A stretch of DNA of 64,000 nt, from NCBI RefSeq assembly GCF_900143075.1, contig NZ_FRCY01000010.1, positions 62,001-126,000 of the forward strand, written 5' to 3'. Under the pieces are notes generated by a model that did not search any database, was not told the DNA's origin, and saw nothing but the letters and a program-made list of their open reading frames with translations. Positions 53,687 to 62,762 of the stretch are shown piece after piece. Source of the stretch: Cyclobacterium lianum. GTDB lineage: Bacteria > Bacteroidota > Bacteroidia > Cytophagales > Cyclobacteriaceae. The translations under genes and the position numbers were made by a program. Position 1 is the stretch's first letter. Each line of letters opens with the position of its first letter.

Positions 53687-55159
53687 ATGAAAAAAATATA
53701 TAAAGGAATACTTATCCTTACTTTGGGGATGGTCTCCGCATGCGATAGTTTGTTGGATATAGACCCTGAATTTACCCAGGATGCAGAAAACTTCTTCAAT
53801 ACGCAGGAGGATTTCGACAGGGCCATCATCGGTGTGTATGACATGATGCAGCCTGCCTACCTCAACATGTGGATCGGAGAGATCGCCTCTGACAATGCTA
53901 TTGCGGGAGGAGAAAGCGTCAATGATTCCAGAGGATTACACGAAATAGAAAACATGAGCCATGGTGGGGTAAATGAAGAACTCAGGGCTGTCATGCGTGT
54001 GAATTATACCGGTATTGCCCGGGCAAATTATATTTTTGAAAATCAGGACAATATTGATTTTGACGGCAAAGCGCTTATTCTCTCTGAAGCAAAATTTATG
54101 CGGGCCTACTTTTATTTCAACCTGGTCAACTATTTTGGTGATATGCCTCTGATTGTAGACAGAAGGATTTCCATCAATGAAATCACCAGCGCCGAACGTA
54201 CGCCCATGGCTACGATTTATGCACAGATCGAAACAGACCTGGAGGAGGCAATTGAAGTGCTGCCCTGGACAGTAAGTGAGACTGGCCGTCTGACCAAAGG
54301 AGCTGCCATGGCACTGCTGGGAAAAGTGCTGCTATACCAGGATAAGTACGCAGAGGCGGCTACCGTTTTGGGAGAGCTGATCGACGATAACCAGGCGGGG
54401 TATGCACTGTTTGATGACTACAGTACCCTATTTTACAATGAAAACAGGAATGTGGCAGAGGACGTTTTTACCATTCAGTTTAGCGGATTACAGGGCGGAG
54501 ATTACGGCTGCCTGGTCTGTCTCAATGGCAATGCGGCGGTAGGTTTTCAGAGTATCCGACAGTACAACGGTCCGCTTTATGCAGACGGTAACAGTTATAA
54601 CCTGCCGACGCAGGATCTTTATGAGGCTTTTGCGGAAGGAGATATCCGCAGAGAAGCCACCGTTCTGGATATCGAAGCATTTATCGCTGCTCAGCCAAAC
54701 CCGGATGAAATCACCTACGCCATCGGAGGTGGAGGGCATACCGGCTATTACAACAACAAGTACATCAAAAGGCTCAATGAACGAGGACTGCCGGATGATG
54801 ATTTGACCAGTCCTTTGAATTACAGAGCGATACGCTGGGCGGATGTTTTGCTAATGGCAGCAGAAGCCTTTCAAAGATCAGGAAATGACGGGAGGGCACG
54901 GACAGAGCTCAACAAAGTGCGGGAGCGGGTTGATATGCCGGAGATCAACAGTAGTGATGAGGCACTGTATCAGGCTATTCTGGACGAAAGAAGATTTGAA
55001 CTCTCCGGCGAAGGGCTCAGATTTTTTGATCTGGTCCGAACGGGACAGGCTGCATCAAGGATCAGCGGCTTTGTCTCAGGTCAACACGAAATCTTTCCCA
55101 TACCCCAGGTTGAAATTGACCTGGCGGGAGGTATCTGGCAACAAAATCCAGGATATTAA
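53687..55159 (+). CDS. RagB/SusD family nutrient-uptake outer-membrane lipoprotein
   Basis: A 490-residue surface lipoprotein. The lipobox is MVSAC with Cys19, followed by DSLLDIDPE, an acidic surface-export stretch. SusD features are the TPR-like helices in ALILSEAKFMRAYFYFNLVN and YFGDMPLIVDR, and the C-terminal block ALYQAILDERRFELSGEGLR then FFDLVRTG. It pairs with the SusC gene ending 5 bases upstream and precedes the PKD lipoprotein by 12 bases. Expected to bind the oligosaccharide before import. Confidence 0.95.
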   Translation: MKKIYKGILILTLGMVSACDSLLDIDPEFTQDAENFFNTQEDFDRAIIGVYDMMQPAYLNMWIGEIASDNAIAGGESVNDSRGLHEIENMSHGGVNEELRAVMRVNYTGIARANYIFENQDNIDFDGKALILSEAKFMRAYFYFNLVNYFGDMPLIVDRRISINEITSAERTPMATIYAQIETDLEEAIEVLPWTVSETGRLTKGAAMALLGKVLLYQDKYAEAATVLGELIDDNQAGYALFDDYSTLFYNENRNVAEDVFTIQFSGLQGGDYGCLVCLNGNAAVGFQSIRQYNGPLYADGNSYNLPTQDLYEAFAEGDIRREATVLDIEAFIAAQPNPDEITYAIGGGGHTGYYNNKYIKRLNERGLPDDDLTSPLNYRAIRWADVLLMAAEAFQRSGNDGRARTELNKVRERVDMPEINSSDEALYQAILDERRFELSGEGLRFFDLVRTGQAASRISGFVSGQHEIFPIPQVEIDLAGGIWQQNPGY

Positions 55160-55171
55160 ACAGTAAATCCC

Positions 55172-56650
55172 ATGAAAAAATACATCAATTATATCAGGTT
55201 AATGCTGCCATTACTATTTATGGCGGCATGTATAGAGGAATATACGCTGGAAGAAGCCCCTCCAACACAGGAAGATGCTGATTTTAGTTTTGAACCTACT
55301 GCAGAAAGTGACAATATTCTGCAGTTTACCGCTGCCAATGATTTTTTTATCATGAATTGGGACTTGGGAAATGGCAGTTCGGGCTCGGGAAAGACAGTTA
55401 CCGGTACCTTTCCCACGGCAGGTACCTATACCGTTTCTTTGACTGTTTTCAATGCCGGAGGAAGTGTTACGGTAAGTAAGGAAATAGAAATCGCCGAAAC
55501 AGATCCACTCCTGCTGGACAAACCCTTGTATAACACGCTGACCGGTGGTGCCGATGCGGCTGAAGGAAAGACATGGAGGGTTGATGCAGGTAGGGCCGGG
55601 CATTTTGGTGTTGGACCCAACCCCTCACAGGCAGGGGATTTTCCTGAATGGTATCAGGCCCAGCCCAATGAAAAAGAGGGATCCGGCATGTACACAGACC
55701 GATACACCTTTTATCTGGCTGATTTTGCCTTTGACATGGAGACCGATGGACTCGTATACCTCAATGCGGCGCAGGGAGCTGAATTTCCGGGAGCTTTCGA
55801 TCCGGGTGTAGGAGATCTTTCTGCCCCCTATGAGGCGCCGGAGGACCTCAAGTGGAGCATAGCAGAACCAGAAGGCGCTTATCCGGAATTGACCATCTCT
55901 CAGGGAGGATTTATAGGTTATTTTGCGGGTGGCAGGACGTACCAAATGGTTGTAGTCGAAGAAAATGAAATACTGCTGCGCTTCGTGGATCAGGCCAATA
56001 CTGATCTGGCCTGGTACATCAGGTTGATTCCGGAAGATTTTGTACCGGAGGAAGAGGCCACGCCTGAACCAATAGATCCGGGTACACTCAGCCTGGCAAG
56101 TCTGGTAGGCGATGGTACCAAAACCTGGAAACTGAAACCTGCGGTCGGCGCATTCGGAGTGGGCCCTGCGCCCGGAAGTGATGAATTTTTTCCCAATGGA
56201 CAGGACATTTCGGCAGATCGCGCCTGCTTGTTCAACGATAGGTTTACTTTTCAGGAGGATGGTGTTTACACCTACGATCCGCAGGATGATATCTTTGGGG
56301 AGGGCTATATGGGACTTGAAGAAGAAGGATGCCAGCCGGTAGCTAATCTTGACGGAACTCCGGGGGAGTTCTGGGGAGCCGGATCCCATCAATTCAGCTT
56401 TTCTGAAGCTACGGATACCGAAAATGCCAGCATCACCGTAAGCGGAACCGGAGCGTTTATTGCATTGCCCAAGGCCTTTAATGGTGGTGAATACCAATCC
56501 GGTCCACCCGCTGAAGACCGGGCGGTTACCTATGAGGTGATTGGCTACACCAACGAGGATGGTGTTGAAGAACTGACGATTACCATCGATATTTCAGATT
56601 CCGGTTCGGTATTCTGGACCTTCGTACTAATCCCTGAGACTGAATCATGA
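55172..56650 (+). CDS. Surface glycan-binding lipoprotein with PKD domain and two repeated modules
   Basis: A 492-residue lipoprotein with no catalytic motif. The lipobox is FMAAC with Cys20, followed by the acidic IEEYTLEE. A PKD domain lies at about 35-110 (WDLGNGSSGSGKTVTGTF, YTVSLTVFNAGG). Two copies of one module follow: the first begins with GKTWRVDAGRAGHFGVGPNP and the second with TKTWKLKPAVGAFGVGPAPG. This layout resembles surface glycan-binding proteins (SGBP-B type) encoded beside SusCD. The stop codon overlaps the start of the GH16 gene (ATGA). Its job would be to hold beta-glucan at the cell surface, which is inferred. Confidence 0.82.
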   Translation: MKKYINYIRLMLPLLFMAACIEEYTLEEAPPTQEDADFSFEPTAESDNILQFTAANDFFIMNWDLGNGSSGSGKTVTGTFPTAGTYTVSLTVFNAGGSVTVSKEIEIAETDPLLLDKPLYNTLTGGADAAEGKTWRVDAGRAGHFGVGPNPSQAGDFPEWYQAQPNEKEGSGMYTDRYTFYLADFAFDMETDGLVYLNAAQGAEFPGAFDPGVGDLSAPYEAPEDLKWSIAEPEGAYPELTISQGGFIGYFAGGRTYQMVVVEENEILLRFVDQANTDLAWYIRLIPEDFVPEEEATPEPIDPGTLSLASLVGDGTKTWKLKPAVGAFGVGPAPGSDEFFPNGQDISADRACLFNDRFTFQEDGVYTYDPQDDIFGEGYMGLEEEGCQPVANLDGTPGEFWGAGSHQFSFSEATDTENASITVSGTGAFIALPKAFNGGEYQSGPPAEDRAVTYEVIGYTNEDGVEELTITIDISDSGSVFWTFVLIPETES

Positions 56651-57780
56651 TGCTTATGTTGGTAAAAGTAATCCAGATATTGTCCCTTGTGCTTACCCTA
56701 TTTTCGGCAAGCAGTTGTAACCAGGCGGAGGAGGAGCCGGAAGTGCTCCTGCCGCAAAACCTGGAGGTGAGTCTGGAAATCGGCGAAAATGGACAGGTTC
56801 AGGTAATGTTTACTGCCGATAGAACCAATTTTTTCCGGGTTGATTTTGGTGGGGAAAACGATGTTGCTGAGCGGGTAGACGGAAATGCTGCCAGTAACCG
56901 CTATACAAATCCGGGTGAATACACCATAACCGTACAGGCGCATGCTACCGAAACGGATTTTATCCGGGAAGAGGTAAGTGTAAGCATAAGCGAACAGATG
57001 TTGGGTCTGGGATTTCCGGAAACCGGATTTACCTCTCCGATGACCTATGAGGGCTATGAAATGGTTTGGAATGATGAATTTGAGGGCCAGAGCTTGTCTG
57101 CCGATTGGGTTTTTGAGACGGGAGACGGTTGTCCCAACCTCTGCGGTTGGGGCAATAATGAACTGCAGTATTACCGTCGGGAGAATACGAGGCTGGAAGG
57201 CGGTTATCTGGTAATTACGGCCCGGGAGGAAAATATGGGAGGAAAAAACTATACTTCTTCCCGTATCAAAACCCAGGGGAAGCAGAATTTCCAATTTGGG
57301 CGTATCGATATTCGGGCTGCCTTGCCTCAGGGACAGGGTATCTGGCCAGCTTTTTGGATGTTGGGTGAAAATATCACAGAGGTGCCCTGGCCTGCTTGCG
57401 GAGAGATCGATATCATGGAAATGATCGGCGGTAACGCCGATGGCAGAGACAATACTGTCCATGGTACCCTGCACTGGGACAATAACGGCAGCTATGCTTC
57501 TGATGGCGGAAAGCGATCCCTTACCGATGGGGCTATCCTGAAAGATAATTTTCATGTTTATTCCCTGATCTGGGAGGAAAACCAAATCACCTGGTTGCTG
57601 GATGATGAGGTATTTCATACCATGGACATTTCTCCTTCAGCCATGAATGAGTTCAGGGAGCCTTTCTTTTTGCTGATCAATATGGCAGTGGGAGGTAACT
57701 GGCCCGGAAATCCTGACGCCAGCACCCGCTTTCCGCAGCAATTGGCCGTAGACTATGTACGGGTTTTTGAGCGGGAGTAG
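56647..57780 (+). CDS. Glycoside hydrolase family 16 lipoprotein (laminarinase type)
   Basis: A 377-residue surface enzyme. A lipobox (SASSC, Cys24) and acidic QAEEEPE follow the signal. Residues 40-115 form a PKD-like or Ig-like domain (RYTNPGEYTITVQAHA). The GH16 domain begins at MVWNDEFEGQSL (139-150), and the catalytic motif is EIDIME at 253-258 with nucleophile Glu253, Asp255 and acid/base Glu258. The extra residue (the beta-bulge form ExDxxE) is the one seen in laminarinases and related endo-beta-1,3-glucanases. KRSLTDGAILKDNFHVYSLI and INMAVGGNWPGNPD are common further segments. It closes the SusC-SusD-SGBP-GH16 operon. Substrate choice among beta-1,3 or mixed-linkage glucans is open. 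Confidence 0.93.
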   Translation: MMLMLVKVIQILSLVLTLFSASSCNQAEEEPEVLLPQNLEVSLEIGENGQVQVMFTADRTNFFRVDFGGENDVAERVDGNAASNRYTNPGEYTITVQAHATETDFIREEVSVSISEQMLGLGFPETGFTSPMTYEGYEMVWNDEFEGQSLSADWVFETGDGCPNLCGWGNNELQYYRRENTRLEGGYLVITAREENMGGKNYTSSRIKTQGKQNFQFGRIDIRAALPQGQGIWPAFWMLGENITEVPWPACGEIDIMEMIGGNADGRDNTVHGTLHWDNNGSYASDGGKRSLTDGAILKDNFHVYSLIWEENQITWLLDDEVFHTMDISPSAMNEFREPFFLLINMAVGGNWPGNPDASTRFPQQLAVDYVRVFERE

Positions 57781-58158
57781 GTTTATTTGATGGCCCGATA
57801 GTTTTGAAAAAAGCGGTATCTTGAGATGCCGCTTTTTTGTTTGCCTGACAGTTCAGATATTTGATTTTTTTTAAACCCGGTTAGGTTGTTGTCAAAGAAT
57901 GCAAATTCCATAATCTTTGTTGGTACGTCTATCCTTTTTATGGTTAAGAAACAGGAACGATATCTGGAATTAAAGGCATTGAAGAGGGCTTGCATTAGCT
58001 AAACGACACTTTTCTTCCTCGTCATGTGTACGTAGCAGGACGAAACAGGTCCTTTTAAAAATATCTCGCCAGAAAATCCAAATGACCTCATAGGCACTTT
58101 TATGCCTTATATGGTTTAAAAAACAGGAATCATAATTTAGGCAGAAACCTTTCACTTC
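57781..58158. other. Intergenic region between the GH16 and DsbD-like genes
   Basis: These 378 bases between convergent genes hold a terminator at 57811. Further on, two loosely similar segments occur (TATGGTTAAGAAACAGGAAC near 57938 and TATGGTTTAAAAAACAGGAA near 58110), about 170 bases apart. I see no gene; the small minus-strand frames have no recognisable content. Confidence 0.5.
57811..57838. terminator. Terminator of the GH16 utilisation operon
   Basis: The stem AAGCGGTATC/GATGCCGCTT with loop TTGA is flanked by A-run and T-run, so it could work in both directions. Confidence 0.8.
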
Positions 58159-60168
58159 CTATTGCCGCCCTGCAAACTCATTACTGGCGGCATCCAGAAA
58201 ATCGATAAACTTCTGAATATCCGTCTCGTAGGCAATCGGGCTTACCAAAAGTTCTTCGTCATGATCCAGGATCACATAATAGGGTTGGGCATTGTTGTTG
58301 AATCGGGTGATCTGAAAGTCTGCATTCTGTTTGCCTATAGTCCTTTTGACTTTATTATCATAGCTGGAAGTGTACCATTCCGATTCGGGAAGTTCATACC
58401 GCTCATCGATATACAAAGCCACCATCACAAAATCTTCCTTTAACCGTTTCAAGACCCTTGGGTCCGACCAGACCCGTGCTTCCATCTCCCTGCAATTGAC
58501 GCATCCGTGTCCCGTAAAATCGATAAAGAGGGGTTTGCCTTGCCTTCTGGCGGCGGCCAGGGCCTGGTCATAGTCAAAGTAGCCCTGGATTCCATGAGGA
58601 AAATGAAGAAAGTCTGCATATTTGGGTACCTCGTCCAGACTTTGGTCGGAGGAAAGCGAGTTTTCTCTGCTGATCTTTACGAGGTCGAAATCATGCGAGG
58701 ATAAGGGTGGAAGGTACCCGCTCAGGGCCTTCAGGGGAGCGCCCCACATCCCCGGAACCATGTACAGCACAAAGACAAAGGTAACCATGGCCAGGAGCAG
58801 TCTGGGCACAGCCAAATATTCCATGGGGCTGTCGTGTGGCAAGCGCAATTTGCCCAGCAGGTACACACCCAGTAGCGCAAATATGACAATCCAAATGGCC
58901 AGGTATATCTCCCTGTCAAGGATACCCCAGTGATATACCTGATCTGCAATGCTCAGGAACTTGAAGGCCAGGGCCAGTTCGAGAAAGCCCAGCACGACTT
59001 TCACCGAATTGAGCCAGCCACCGGATTTTGGCAGGGAATTGAGCCATTCCGGAAAAATAGCAAACATGGTAAATGGAAGTGCGAATGCGAGAGAAAAAGC
59101 AAACATGCCTAAAATGGGTTTTAACAATGCTCCGCCCGCAGAACTGATCAGTATGGAACCCACAATAGGCCCCGTGCAGGAAAACGATACCAGTACGAGC
59201 GTAAACGCCATGAAAAAAATACCAATCATGCCGCCCTTGTCCGCCCTGGCATCGATCTTATTTACGAATCCGGTGGGCAGATTGATCTCAAACAAACCCA
59301 GAAAGGCCAGGGCAAAGAAAATGAATATGGCAAAAAAGAAAACGTTGGGTATCCAGTGTGTGGATAGCCAGTTGGCAAATTCCGGACCCTGAACCCCGGC
59401 CACGATGGTGCCGGCTATGGTGTAAATGGCAATGATAGAAAATCCGTAAATAAAGGCATTTCTAAAGCCCTGAATTTTGGAATTTGCCCTTCCTGTAAAA
59501 AAGGTGACCGTCATTGGGATCATGGGAAACACACAGGGAGTAAGCAAGGCAGCCAGGCCGGCAAGAAAAGCTATTATCAAAAATCCAATCAGTGACTCTT
59601 CAGGTCTTTCCAATGAAATTTTATCTTCAGATCCTCCCGAGTCTTGCGGACTGTCAAATAAGGCGGCATCTGTCTTGTCCGCCTGGGCCTGCTGCGCCGC
59701 AGCTGCGCCCAGGGCAATGCTGAATTCTTCCTGATAATTGATACACTGATTGGTAATGTCCGAACACATCTGATATTCCAGAGTGCCCTTGATCAATGCA
59801 TCGGGGGATTCAATCAGCAGTTGCTGCCTGAATTCTCCTTCTTTCTCGAAATAGGTCACCTCCCCTTCCCAGATTTCCTCATATTTTGTTTTCGGATCAA
59901 TGGCTTTCAAGCCACCCACAGTATTCAGACCAGTGGTGTCTTCCCACACGATTTCTGTGAGCAGGGGGCCCAGGTCCGGATCAAAGTCATTGGAATAGAT
60001 GTACCAATTGACGGGAATTTTAGCTTTGAATACCAGGCTAACCTCCTCACCGGGTTTTGGCTCAGGAGTATCCAGGGCAATATCCCATTGCGGGGGAGAG
60101 ATGACCTGGGCCTGAAGACCATGGGTGAACAACAGGAGAAATAACAGGACGATTTTGTTCAAATGCAT
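58159..60168 (-). CDS. dsbD: DsbD-like thiol:disulfide interchange protein
   Basis: A 669-residue inner-membrane protein that carries electrons from cytoplasmic thioredoxin to periplasmic thiol proteins. All three cysteine pairs are visible: Cys135 and Cys142 in the N-terminal periplasmic domain (MCSDITNQC), Cys212 (LLTPCVFPMIP) and Cys331 (SFSCTGPIVG) in the membrane core of about eight helices, and Cys556/Cys559 (GHGCVNC) in the C-terminal thioredoxin-like domain. A signal peptide precedes. Length is near that of full DsbD proteins. It is a single gene on the minus strand. Confidence 0.92.
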   Translation of the reverse strand: MHLNKIVLLFLLLFTHGLQAQVISPPQWDIALDTPEPKPGEEVSLVFKAKIPVNWYIYSNDFDPDLGPLLTEIVWEDTTGLNTVGGLKAIDPKTKYEEIWEGEVTYFEKEGEFRQQLLIESPDALIKGTLEYQMCSDITNQCINYQEEFSIALGAAAAQQAQADKTDAALFDSPQDSGGSEDKISLERPEESLIGFLIIAFLAGLAALLTPCVFPMIPMTVTFFTGRANSKIQGFRNAFIYGFSIIAIYTIAGTIVAGVQGPEFANWLSTHWIPNVFFFAIFIFFALAFLGLFEINLPTGFVNKIDARADKGGMIGIFFMAFTLVLVSFSCTGPIVGSILISSAGGALLKPILGMFAFSLAFALPFTMFAIFPEWLNSLPKSGGWLNSVKVVLGFLELALAFKFLSIADQVYHWGILDREIYLAIWIVIFALLGVYLLGKLRLPHDSPMEYLAVPRLLLAMVTFVFVLYMVPGMWGAPLKALSGYLPPLSSHDFDLVKISRENSLSSDQSLDEVPKYADFLHFPHGIQGYFDYDQALAAARRQGKPLFIDFTGHGCVNCREMEARVWSDPRVLKRLKEDFVMVALYIDERYELPESEWYTSSYDNKVKRTIGKQNADFQITRFNNNAQPYYVILDHDEELLVSPIAYETDIQKFIDFLDAASNEFAGRQ

Positions 60169-60264
60169 TATTGAAATTTTGTTTCCTCAATGAACCAATA
60201 CCATTTGCTAATAAAAAAACCTGCTGATAAGTTCCTGATTGGCTTCAATAAGCACTAATCCTTA

Positions 60265-61653
60265 TTATTTCTTGTGCTGTAGCTGAAAATGTTTGAAGAA
60301 CAAAGCGATCGTCTCGATGCCTTTAAAATAATTATCCAGCCCATAATGCTCATTGGGAGAATGAATGGCATCTGTATCCAGCCCAAAACCCAGCAAAATG
60401 GGGTCCAGGCCAAGCACTTTTTGAAACAATGCAGTAATAGGAATGGAGCCTCCTTCCCGGGTAGGAATCGCTTTTTTGCCAAAAGCATCCATGATGGCCG
60501 CCTCTGCTGCCCTGTAGCCGTGAGAATCTGTGGGTACGACGGCCGCCTGTCCGCCGTGATGAGGCACTACCTTTACCTTTACTGCGGGGGGGGCAATGCT
60601 TTTGAAGTGGTTTTCAAAAAGCCTGGCAATGCTTCTGTGGTCCTGATCAGGTACCAGGCGCATGGAGATTTTGGCTGAAGCCTTGGAGGGAAGTACCGTT
60701 TTGGCCCCTTCCCCTATGTAGCCACCCCAAATGCCATTTACATCCAATGTGGGTCTTATGCCCACCCGCTCAATGGTGGTATATCCTTTTTCTCCGTAGG
60801 TTTCTTTGATATCCAGCTTTCTTTTAAACTCACCTTCATCAAAAGGAGCCTGATTCAATTTGTCCCTATACTCCTTTCCATATTCCCGGACCTGATCATA
60901 AAAGCCGGGAATGGTGATATGGTTGTTTTCATCGTGCAGCGAGGCGATCATTTTACAAAGCACATTAATGGGATTGGCAACTGACCCGCCAAAGGTGCCG
61001 CTATGCAGGTCCTTATCGGGCCCGGTAACTTCCACCTGCATGTAGGCGAGTCCCCTTAAACCTACCGTCACAGAGGGATGCTCCAAGGAGATCATGGAGG
61101 TATCGGATATCAGGACCACATCCGCGGCAAGTTTTTCCTTGTTTGCCCGGACAAAGATGTCCAGGTTTTCGGAGCCTACTTCTTCCTCTCCTTCAATCAT
61201 GAATTTTACATTACAGGAAAGCTCACCACCGGCCAGCATGGCCTCAAAAGCTTTGACATGCATGAAAAACTGCCCTTTATCATCGGCAGCGCCTCTGGCA
61301 AAAATGGCTCCATTGGGGTGCAGACCAGTTTTTTTGATGACTGGCTCGAAAGGAGGTGAATCCCACAATTCCAATGGATCTGCTGGTTGCACGTCGTAGT
61401 GTCCATAGACCAATACAGTGGGTGCTCTGACATCTACGATTTTTTCGCCATAGACGATCGGGTACCCTGCAGTCTGGCAAATTTCAGCTTTGTCTACACC
61501 CGCCTCTTCCAGACTCTTTTTAACATATTCCGCTGCATTGAATACCTCCTTCCTGTAGGCAGGGTCTGCACTGACCGAGGGTATCTTCAACAGTTCCAAC
61601 AGTTCTCCCAGAAATCTCTCCGAATTTGCTTCTATGTATTGTTTTAATGGCAT
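60265..61653 (-). CDS. M20 family dipeptidase
   Basis: A 462-residue di-zinc peptidase. Zinc-site motifs are VLVYGHYDVQPADPLELW (His, catalytic Asp), ARGAADDKGQFF (bridging Asp), EGEEEVGSENLD (catalytic Glu and ligand), and a His near the C-terminus in NEHYGLDNYFKG. The central dimerisation or lid domain runs from about 195 to 350. This form, with no signal peptide, cleaves dipeptides and some acylated peptides in the cytoplasm. It lies on its own between dsbD and oxyR. Confidence 0.92.
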   Translation of the reverse strand: MPLKQYIEANSERFLGELLELLKIPSVSADPAYRKEVFNAAEYVKKSLEEAGVDKAEICQTAGYPIVYGEKIVDVRAPTVLVYGHYDVQPADPLELWDSPPFEPVIKKTGLHPNGAIFARGAADDKGQFFMHVKAFEAMLAGGELSCNVKFMIEGEEEVGSENLDIFVRANKEKLAADVVLISDTSMISLEHPSVTVGLRGLAYMQVEVTGPDKDLHSGTFGGSVANPINVLCKMIASLHDENNHITIPGFYDQVREYGKEYRDKLNQAPFDEGEFKRKLDIKETYGEKGYTTIERVGIRPTLDVNGIWGGYIGEGAKTVLPSKASAKISMRLVPDQDHRSIARLFENHFKSIAPPAVKVKVVPHHGGQAAVVPTDSHGYRAAEAAIMDAFGKKAIPTREGGSIPITALFQKVLGLDPILLGFGLDTDAIHSPNEHYGLDNYFKGIETIALFFKHFQLQHKK

Positions 61654-61712
61654 GCCCTTTCCTTGCTTGATGTGAAAACCGAAATTAAAACATTTTAAAG
61701 GATTTTCGCCCC

Positions 61713-62648
61713 TTAAAGTTTGAAATTTACAAGCTTGCCATTATTGTTGGACAGCATGTGTTTGGGGACCACGTGCTGGATTTCTTCAAACAGCAGGTTC
61801 ACCAATTTTTGCTTCAAAAAGCTCCGGGTCAGAATAAGACTCACTTCCCGTGTAGGCGCATCTCCTGCAAAAGGGCGCAACCGGCCTGATTCCTCTTCTC
61901 TCAGCCCATCGGTGGCCAGTTCAGGCAGGAGGGTAATGCCCTTATATCGGTTTACCATATTTTTCAGGCCTTCCAGGGAGCCACTTTCATAATGAAAATT
62001 CATCCGCTTGAATTTATCCTGATCGCAGAGATTGAGTACCTGGTCCCGAAAGCAATGGCCCTGCTGCAATACCCACAGGTCCCCGGCCATGATATCGGAA
62101 ACGGCAATTTCCTTCCGGGTAAGCAGCGGGTGGTTTTTTGACAGGTAGGCAAAAAATTTCTCGTAAAAAATCGGCTTTTCTACTATTCCAGGCTCCTGTA
62201 GTGGCGTGACGACCAGGCCAATGTCCAATTCGTCATTCTTAAGTTTTTTAAGGATATCCTCGGTCACCATTTCCTGTACCTGTAGCTGTACCTTGGGATA
62301 TTTTTGCAGAAAATTCTGTATAAATAGCGGTAGGAGATAGGGCGCTAAGGTAGGGATCACACCCATCTTAATCAGTCCGCTGACATCGCCTTTTAATTGG
62401 TAAACCAGTTCAAATATACCTTTACTTTCCGAAACCACTTTCTTGGCCTGCCCTATGATTATTTCACCGATCTCTGTGGGGATTACAGGCATTTTTGACC
62501 GGTCGAAGATAATGATGTCCAGCTCTTTTTCCAGTTTGCTGACCTGGGCACTGAGGGTAGGTTGGGTGACAAAGCATGCTTCTGCCGCCTGGCCAAAATG
62601 GCGGAATTTTTCTACGGCCAAGATGTACTCGAGTTGTTGAATGGTCAT
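61713..62648 (-). CDS. oxyR: LysR-type hydrogen-peroxide sensor OxyR
   Basis: A 311-residue LysR-family activator. The N-terminal helix-turn-helix is at about 1-60 (QAAEACFVTQPTLSAQVSKL), then the co-inducer domain. The redox pair is conserved: Cys199 and Cys208 in LQQGHCFRDQVLNLC, with the same spacing and numbering as the E. coli protein, so a disulfide switch is expected. It is divergent from a ferric iron ABC importer with 114 bases between the starts (to 62763), a place that would suit control of iron uptake under peroxide stress. That link is inferred. Confidence 0.93.
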   Translation of the reverse strand: MTIQQLEYILAVEKFRHFGQAAEACFVTQPTLSAQVSKLEKELDIIIFDRSKMPVIPTEIGEIIIGQAKKVVSESKGIFELVYQLKGDVSGLIKMGVIPTLAPYLLPLFIQNFLQKYPKVQLQVQEMVTEDILKKLKNDELDIGLVVTPLQEPGIVEKPIFYEKFFAYLSKNHPLLTRKEIAVSDIMAGDLWVLQQGHCFRDQVLNLCDQDKFKRMNFHYESGSLEGLKNMVNRYKGITLLPELATDGLREEESGRLRPFAGDAPTREVSLILTRSFLKQKLVNLLFEEIQHVVPKHMLSNNNGKLVNFKL

Positions 62649-62734
62649 TTTCCTACGGATGGGATGTGCTCCTTTTTTCCGGCATAAATATAAAAACCTT
62701 TTTTCTTTTATTTAGATTTGTTTTAAATAATGCC

Positions 62735-62742
62735 TAATTTTG
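62735..62742 (+). promoter_or_regulatory. -7 promoter box of the iron importer genes
   Basis: TAATTTTG matches TAnnTTTG and lies 21 bases before the start codon at 62763. The nearest TTTG upstream (62717-62720) is too close for a standard -33 element. Confidence 0.35.
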
Positions 62743-62762
62743 TTTCAAAATCAAGGAAGATC

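Noticed and set aside
55625-57618. Long minus-strand frames across the glycan-binding and GH16 genes
   Set aside because: Antisense shadows; the plus-strand genes have signal peptides and family motifs.
57938-58130. Pair of similar segments around TATGGTT-A-AAACAGGAA as a mobile repeat
   Set aside because: Similarity is only about 20 bases in AT-rich sequence; too weak to call.
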